Assembly (NCBI GenBank): GCA_036386455.1
Contig: DASVVS010000036.1
Span: forward strand, 23,779 to 87,778
Length of the DNA: 64,000 nt
Reading direction: 5' to 3'
Source of the DNA: AC-37 sp036386455
GTDB taxonomy: Bacteria > Actinomycetota > Thermoleophilia > Solirubrobacterales > Thermoleophilaceae
Positions 63,971 through 64,000 of the stretch are shown here, in pieces. The stretch's first letter is position 1. Every line of letters starts with the position of its first letter. Below the pieces are notes generated by a model. The model did not search any database. It saw nothing but the letters and a program-made list of their open reading frames with translations, and was not told the origin of the DNA. The translations under genes and the position numbers were made by a program.

Positions 63971-64000
63971 CAGCGCTGGTATCGGATGGATGGCGCCTCG

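Overview
The window is 64 kb of very GC-rich bacterial DNA, gene-dense, with many GTG and TTG starts. The gene content points to an actinobacterium. It carries ffh-rpsP-khpA-rimM-trmD-rplS-lepB-rnhB and yraN-comM-dprA, a WhiG/FliA-type sigma factor beside a XerD-type recombinase, a PlsC/SDR pair like mycobacterial Rv0502/Rv0501, and a secreted Beta_propel protein. I favour a deep-branching actinobacterium such as Thermoleophilia/Solirubrobacterales, but no marker here proves the class.

Layout. 1-8.9 kb: a secreted beta-propeller protein (cut by the window edge), a Cys/Met-metabolism PLP enzyme, NfeD, a polytopic membrane protein, a sugar epimerase, a five-domain GAF-PAS-GAF-PP2C-HATPase regulator and an SPFH/stomatin protein. 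8.9-10.6 kb: about 480 bp without a convincing gene, then a coupled three-gene cassette of unknown function. 10.6-18.8 kb: housekeeping block for protein targeting, ribosome/tRNA maturation, RNase HII and DNA uptake/processing. 18.8-31.4 kb: polysaccharide lyase, thiD, ilvD, hydrolases, two secreted proteins (one a beta-helix), a lipid acyltransferase/SDR pair and an L,D-transpeptidase. 31.4-52 kb: a large surface-polysaccharide locus. It has sugar-tailoring genes (aminotransferase, formyltransferase, methyltransferases, 3,5-epimerase), glycosyltransferases, flippase, polymerase, ligase, an initiating phosphoglycosyltransferase and a glycoside hydrolase. 52-57 kb: XerD, WhiG-type sigma, a two-gene unknown module and another glycosyltransferase. 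57-64 kb: an AhpD-like gene, a LuxR regulator, an EF-G-like GTPase, RNase HI, tRNA-Gly, tRNA-Cys and small genes.

The most striking observation is the AhpD-like gene at 57176-57760 (minus strand). An in-frame TGA replaces the second cysteine of its CxxC-xxx-H active site. Immediately after it lies a perfect 8-bp stem with a GUU loop placed as a bacterial SECIS should be. I read it as a selenocysteine protein, C76-F-Y-U79-xxx-H83.

A second recurring signal is a TANNNT hexamer 6-12 nt upstream of many first-gene start codons, as expected for leaderless or nearly leaderless transcription. Several divergent gene pairs use overlapping copies of it. Five convergent gene pairs overlap at their 3' ends.

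All functional calls rest on reading motifs and order in the sequence. No database search was run.
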